A stretch of DNA of 64,000 nt from assembly GCA_900542185.1 (NCBI GenBank), contig UQMZ01000016.1, forward strand, positions 5,313 to 69,312. The letters run 5' to 3'. Below are positions 60,605 to 64,000 of this stretch, piece after piece. Every line of letters begins with the position of its first letter. Position 1 is the first letter of the stretch. The notes below the pieces were generated by a model. The model was not told the origin of the DNA, searched no databases, and saw nothing but the letters and a program-made list of their open reading frames with translations. The position numbers and the translations under genes are program-made. This DNA is from an uncultured Bacteroidales bacterium (GTDB lineage Bacteria > Bacteroidota > Bacteroidia > Bacteroidales > Muribaculaceae).

Positions 60605-63600
60605 ATGAATATCCATCATCAACTACGCAGTGCATTTGTGGCGGCCATGATATTTGCCGCGCCATGCGCCTACGCCGAAATAGTGACCGGTACCGTCGTC
60701 GACAACGAGGGTGAGCCGGTGATTGGCGGAGTCGTCAAACTCAAAGGCACAACCAACGGTGTGGCTACCGACATCGACGGCAAATTCTCGCTTAACGTGC
60801 CCAATCTGAAGAAAGGCTCGCTTGTGTTCAGCTATGTCGGCATGAAGGAACAGACCGTTGACCTGAAGGGACGCAATCAGATCAAGGTGACGATGCAGCC
60901 TGACGCAGTGATGCTCGAGGAGGTAGTGGCCATCGGTTATGCGACCGTCAAGCGCAAGGACCTGACAGGCTCGGTATCATCCGTCAAGGGCGACGATCTG
61001 CTGAAGACTCCCGGCGGCGACGCCACGCAGGCGCTCGCCGGTCGTGTGGCGGGCGTACAGATAGTCACGGGCGATGGCCAGCCCGGCGCGACACCTAAGA
61101 TTCGCGTTCGCGGCGGTATCTCCATCACCCAGGACAACGATCCCCTCTACGTCATCGACGGAATGCCCTCCGAGGACGGCATGAGCAACCTCAACCCCGG
61201 CGACATCGAGACCATCGACGTGCTGAAGGATGCCTCGGCTACGGCCATCTACGGGTCGCGCGGCGCCAACGGCGTAGTGGTGATCACCACAAAATCGGGT
61301 GCCGGCAAGAAGGACAAGGTGTCCGTGACGTTCGACGCCTATTTCGGTATGCGCAAGCTGGCCAATCGACTTAAGGTGCTGCCCATCGAGGAATTCCTGC
61401 TCGCCGACTACGAGCGCACAGTGGGCTGGGCTTCCGACATATCGGGTGCCGTTATCGGCTGGCAGAACCGCTACGGTGGCTTCGCCGACATAACGAGCAA
61501 TTACCGGGACCGTGCGGGCATCGACTGGCTCGACCAGACCATGGGCCGCACCACGACCACACAAAGCTACCGCGCTTCCGTAAGCGGCAGGACCGACGGC
61601 GTGGACTATTACATGAGCTACGGATACTTCAACGACCAGGGCGCGATGATCAGGTCGGGAGTCTATAAGCACAGCATTGCCGGCAACATCCGCACAAAGG
61701 TATCGAAACGTATCACCATAGGCGGACGATTCAACTACGACTATGTCAACACCTCGGGTGCGGGCGTGGCCGGTAACGGCACCAACGAGGGTGGTTCGAA
61801 CGTGGACTCTCGATTCAACAAGCTGACCCAGATACTGCAATACCGTCCTATCGTTGGGCTTCTGGGGAGCGATGCCGACATGCTGGCGGGATACGACCCG
61901 TTGCTGGACGAGAACAATGACCAGCTTGTCAACCCGGTTCTCGGAGCCAAGAGCGAACGCGACGACCGCAAGCAGCGCACGTTCTCCGCGAGTGCCAACC
62001 TCAGCATCAACTTCGGCCGCGGCTGGACGTTCAGGAACACCACCGGCATGCGCCATCAGACATACGGCCGCGAGCTGTTCTACGGAGCAAACTCCATCAT
62101 GGGTAAGCGCGAGGGCGTGCACGGCACGGTCAGCAACAGCGAATACGGCTCGTTCTCAATCTCCAACGTGCTGAGCTACGACACCCGCATCAAGAAGAAG
62201 CACCACATCACCCTGCAGTTAGGTCAGGAATATGTGGCGCGCACCGTCAAGACCAATTCGTCGTCGGTCATCAACCTGCCCAACGACGACTTCGGACTCA
62301 ACGACATGGGCCTCGGCACCCCGTCGTCGGTAACTTCAAGCTATAACGACGACGACAAACTCCTCTCCTTCTTTGCCCGGGTCAACTACGACTACCGCAG
62401 CCGCTACCTGGTGTCGGCCACGTTCCGTGCCGACGGCTCCAGCAAGTTCGGCAAGAACCATAAATGGGGCTACTTCCCCGCCATTTCGGCTGCATGGCGC
62501 CTCAAAGAGGAGAAATGGCTGGAGGATGTAAACTGGCTCTCCGACCTGAAACTGCGTGCCGGATACGGTCTGGCCGGCAATAACCGAATCGGATCGTACA
62601 ATTCCCTGGCTCTGATGAATTCCATCATGGCGGCAATGGGCGGTTCGGTAAAGCCAGGATATGTGGTCAAGAACATCCCCAACCCGGACCTGAAGTGGGA
62701 GGCAAACAAGACCTTCAACGTCGGCATCGACTTCGGCGTTCTGAACCAGCGCGTCACCATCTCTCCGGAATTCTACATCAACGAGAGCAACGACCTGTTG
62801 CTGAACGCCCAGGTTCCGCTGTCGTCGGGCTACACCACCATGCTGCTGAACGCCGGCGCCACACGTAACATCGGTATCGACCTGGCAATCAACTCGGTCA
62901 ACATCAGCAACCGCAACTTCTCATGGCGCACCACGCTCAACCTGTCGCACAACCGCAACAAGGTACTGCGTCTCACCGGCGAGGACCGCCAGCTGTACGA
63001 GGCCCGCTTCGGATTCAACCAGAGCACCCACCTGCTGGAAGTAGGCAAGCCGCTCGGCCAGTTCTACGGTTTCCAGACCGAGGGTCTGTATCAGGTCAGC
63101 GACTTCGATTACAACGAGCGCACACAGACCTACACACTGAAAGAAGGTGTGCCCTATCAGGGCAACCGCGCCACTGTCAAGCCCGGAATGTGGAAATTCC
63201 GCGACCGCGACGGCAACGGCATCATCGACGAGGACGACAAGACCGTGCTGGGAAACGCTTCGCCGGTAGTGTACGGAGGTCTGAACAACAACTTCTTCTT
63301 CAAGAACTTCGACCTCTCCGTGTTCCTGACCTTCAGTATCGGCAACAAGGTGCTGAACGCCACCAAGCTCATCAACGCCAAGACCGGAGTCCAGAACTAT
63401 AATTCTCTGGCCGTGTCGTCGAGCAAGGACCGCTGGGTGACTGTAAACAATGCCGGCCAGATTGTCACGGACCCCGCCGAACTCGAAGCCTTGAACGCCG
63501 GCAAGACCATTGCAGCATACTACGACATGGAGCAGGGCGACAACTACATCCACTCCTGGGCCGTGGAGGACGCATCCTATCTGAAGCTGGCCAACATCAC

Positions 63601-63814
63601 GTTCGGCTACACATTCCCCGAACGCCGCATCAAGCGTCTGGGCATGAAACGCCTGCGTATATACTTCACCGGCAACAACCTGGCATGCCTTACAAAGTAT
63701 TCCGGTTTCGATCCCGAGGTGTCCACCATGCGCAGCGGCCTTACGCCCGGCGTCGACTTCGGCGCATACCCGCTCAGCCGCTCGTTCATATTCGGTCTCA
63801 ACGTCACCTTCTAA
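60605..63814 (+). CDS. SusC/RagA-family TonB-linked outer-membrane transporter
   Basis: 1069 residues: signal peptide (FVAAMIFAAPCAYAE), N-terminal carboxypeptidase-regulatory-like domain at about 26-100 (GTVVDNEGEPVIGGVVKLKG ... GKFSLNVPN), TonB-box region (EEVVAIGYATVKRKDLTGSV), plug domain with LYVIDGMPSEDGMSNLNPGDIETIDVLKDASATAIYGSRG, and a 22-strand barrel ending LSRSFIFGLNVTF with terminal Phe. It imports oligosaccharides released at the surface, in complex with the SusD lipoprotein, powered by TonB. No FecR/anti-sigma pair is seen; regulation by the HTCS is inferred. SusD starts 12 bases later. Confidence 0.97.
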   Translation: MNIHHQLRSAFVAAMIFAAPCAYAEIVTGTVVDNEGEPVIGGVVKLKGTTNGVATDIDGKFSLNVPNLKKGSLVFSYVGMKEQTVDLKGRNQIKVTMQPDAVMLEEVVAIGYATVKRKDLTGSVSSVKGDDLLKTPGGDATQALAGRVAGVQIVTGDGQPGATPKIRVRGGISITQDNDPLYVIDGMPSEDGMSNLNPGDIETIDVLKDASATAIYGSRGANGVVVITTKSGAGKKDKVSVTFDAYFGMRKLANRLKVLPIEEFLLADYERTVGWASDISGAVIGWQNRYGGFADITSNYRDRAGIDWLDQTMGRTTTTQSYRASVSGRTDGVDYYMSYGYFNDQGAMIRSGVYKHSIAGNIRTKVSKRITIGGRFNYDYVNTSGAGVAGNGTNEGGSNVDSRFNKLTQILQYRPIVGLLGSDADMLAGYDPLLDENNDQLVNPVLGAKSERDDRKQRTFSASANLSINFGRGWTFRNTTGMRHQTYGRELFYGANSIMGKREGVHGTVSNSEYGSFSISNVLSYDTRIKKKHHITLQLGQEYVARTVKTNSSSVINLPNDDFGLNDMGLGTPSSVTSSYNDDDKLLSFFARVNYDYRSRYLVSATFRADGSSKFGKNHKWGYFPAISAAWRLKEEKWLEDVNWLSDLKLRAGYGLAGNNRIGSYNSLALMNSIMAAMGGSVKPGYVVKNIPNPDLKWEANKTFNVGIDFGVLNQRVTISPEFYINESNDLLLNAQVPLSSGYTTMLLNAGATRNIGIDLAINSVNISNRNFSWRTTLNLSHNRNKVLRLTGEDRQLYEARFGFNQSTHLLEVGKPLGQFYGFQTEGLYQVSDFDYNERTQTYTLKEGVPYQGNRATVKPGMWKFRDRDGNGIIDEDDKTVLGNASPVVYGGLNNNFFFKNFDLSVFLTFSIGNKVLNATKLINAKTGVQNYNSLAVSSSKDRWVTVNNAGQIVTDPAELEALNAGKTIAAYYDMEQGDNYIHSWAVEDASYLKLANITFGYTFPERRIKRLGMKRLRIYFTGNNLACLTKYSGFDPEVSTMRSGLTPGVDFGAYPLSRSFIFGLNVTF

Positions 63815-63826
63815 TCCCTAAAGACA

Positions 63827-64000
63827 ATGAAAAGCTACAACAGATATTTCATGCTTCCCATACTCTGCGCCGCCATGCTTGTGGCGCCGGGATGCTCGGA
63901 CGTGCTCGACGAGACTCCGTCGTCAGGCTACGACAAGGACAAATACTTCACGAGCGTGGAGCGCGCGGAATCGGCCGTGCTCGGCGTATACGGCGCCGTG
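63827..64000 (+). CDS. SusD/RagB-family nutrient-binding lipoprotein, N-terminal part
   Basis: 58 residues up to the window edge. Lipoprotein signal with APGC (Cys23), then the SusD-family opening SDVLDETPSSGYDKDKYFTSVERAESAVLGVYGAV, matching the common first motif (L-x-x-x-P-x-x-x-x-x-x...F) of these alpha-helical TPR-type binding proteins. It pairs with the preceding SusC as its lid over the barrel and captures glycan. The remaining roughly 450 residues are outside the window. Confidence 0.93.
   Translation, partial: MKSYNRYFMLPILCAAMLVAPGCSDVLDETPSSGYDKDKYFTSVERAESAVLGVYGAV

Noticed and set aside
60977..62122. Open frame of 381 codons opposite susC
   Set aside because: Antisense shadow of a clear TonB-dependent transporter gene; no signal, domain or promoter.

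Overview
The window is chromosomal DNA from a gut-type Bacteroidales bacterium. The GC content looks moderate and the gene set would fit Muribaculaceae, but that family placement is inference. The order-level signs are direct: promoters with the Bacteroidetes TAnnTTTG -7 box, a short RpoD and Bacteroidetes-type omega subunit, serine-type sulfatase, hybrid two-component system (HTCS), SusC/SusD pair and fimbrillin-like lipoproteins.

Left part (1-11.2 kb): the end of an alpha/beta hydrolase; an AT-rich AbiEii-type nucleotidyltransferase with a small partner; a DUF418 membrane protein plus a flavodoxin-like lipoprotein; a leftward TolC-HlyD-MFS efflux operon with a long, repeat-containing leader; a mini HExxH protein; RmuC; a CYTH protein; MerR and M23 peptidase. 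Middle (11.2-40.7 kb): mostly housekeeping genes. These are alaS, a CPBP protease, holA, rpoD, an exported protein, an M3 dipeptidase, nadC, yraN, an rRNA/tRNA methyltransferase, a 194-bp MITE-like inverted-repeat element, nfo, a sugar MFS transporter with an unusual insert, cdsA and tRNA-Arg(ACG). A leftward membrane/envelope operon follows (acyltransferase, phosphoesterase, folK, sugar transferase, ClC channel), then an unusual 823-residue multi-HTH protein, rluA, a PASTA protein, bamD, rpoZ, an orphan ATP-grasp-like protein, a DUF2520 protein, a KdsC-like phosphatase and maf.

Right part (40.8-64 kb): a polysaccharide utilisation locus (PUL). It has a Ser-type sulfatase, an HTCS regulator, a secreted beta-helix protein, a DUF4861 lipoprotein and three heparinase II/III-family lyase paralogues. 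A three-gene fimbria-like cassette (DUF3575, Mfa2-like, fimbrillin-like) lies between the second and third lyase, and SusC and the start of SusD come last. Sulfatase plus heparinase-fold lyases suggests a sulfated uronic-acid glycan such as a glycosaminoglycan; this is inference, as the substrate is not readable from sequence.

The most interesting signals are: (1) the fimbria-like cassette inside a PUL; (2) a repeated motif, TACAATTTTGAAAT and variants, placed at similar helical phase upstream of three PUL promoters that lack a -33 box, hence a candidate HTCS operator; (3) a palindrome filling the spacer of the HTCS promoter; (4) the 823-residue protein with two alpha-CTD-like modules, a sigma-4-like HTH, winged helices and a C-terminal tandem repeat; (5) the MITE-like element. 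No CRISPR array, complete insertion sequence, prophage or rRNA gene is visible.
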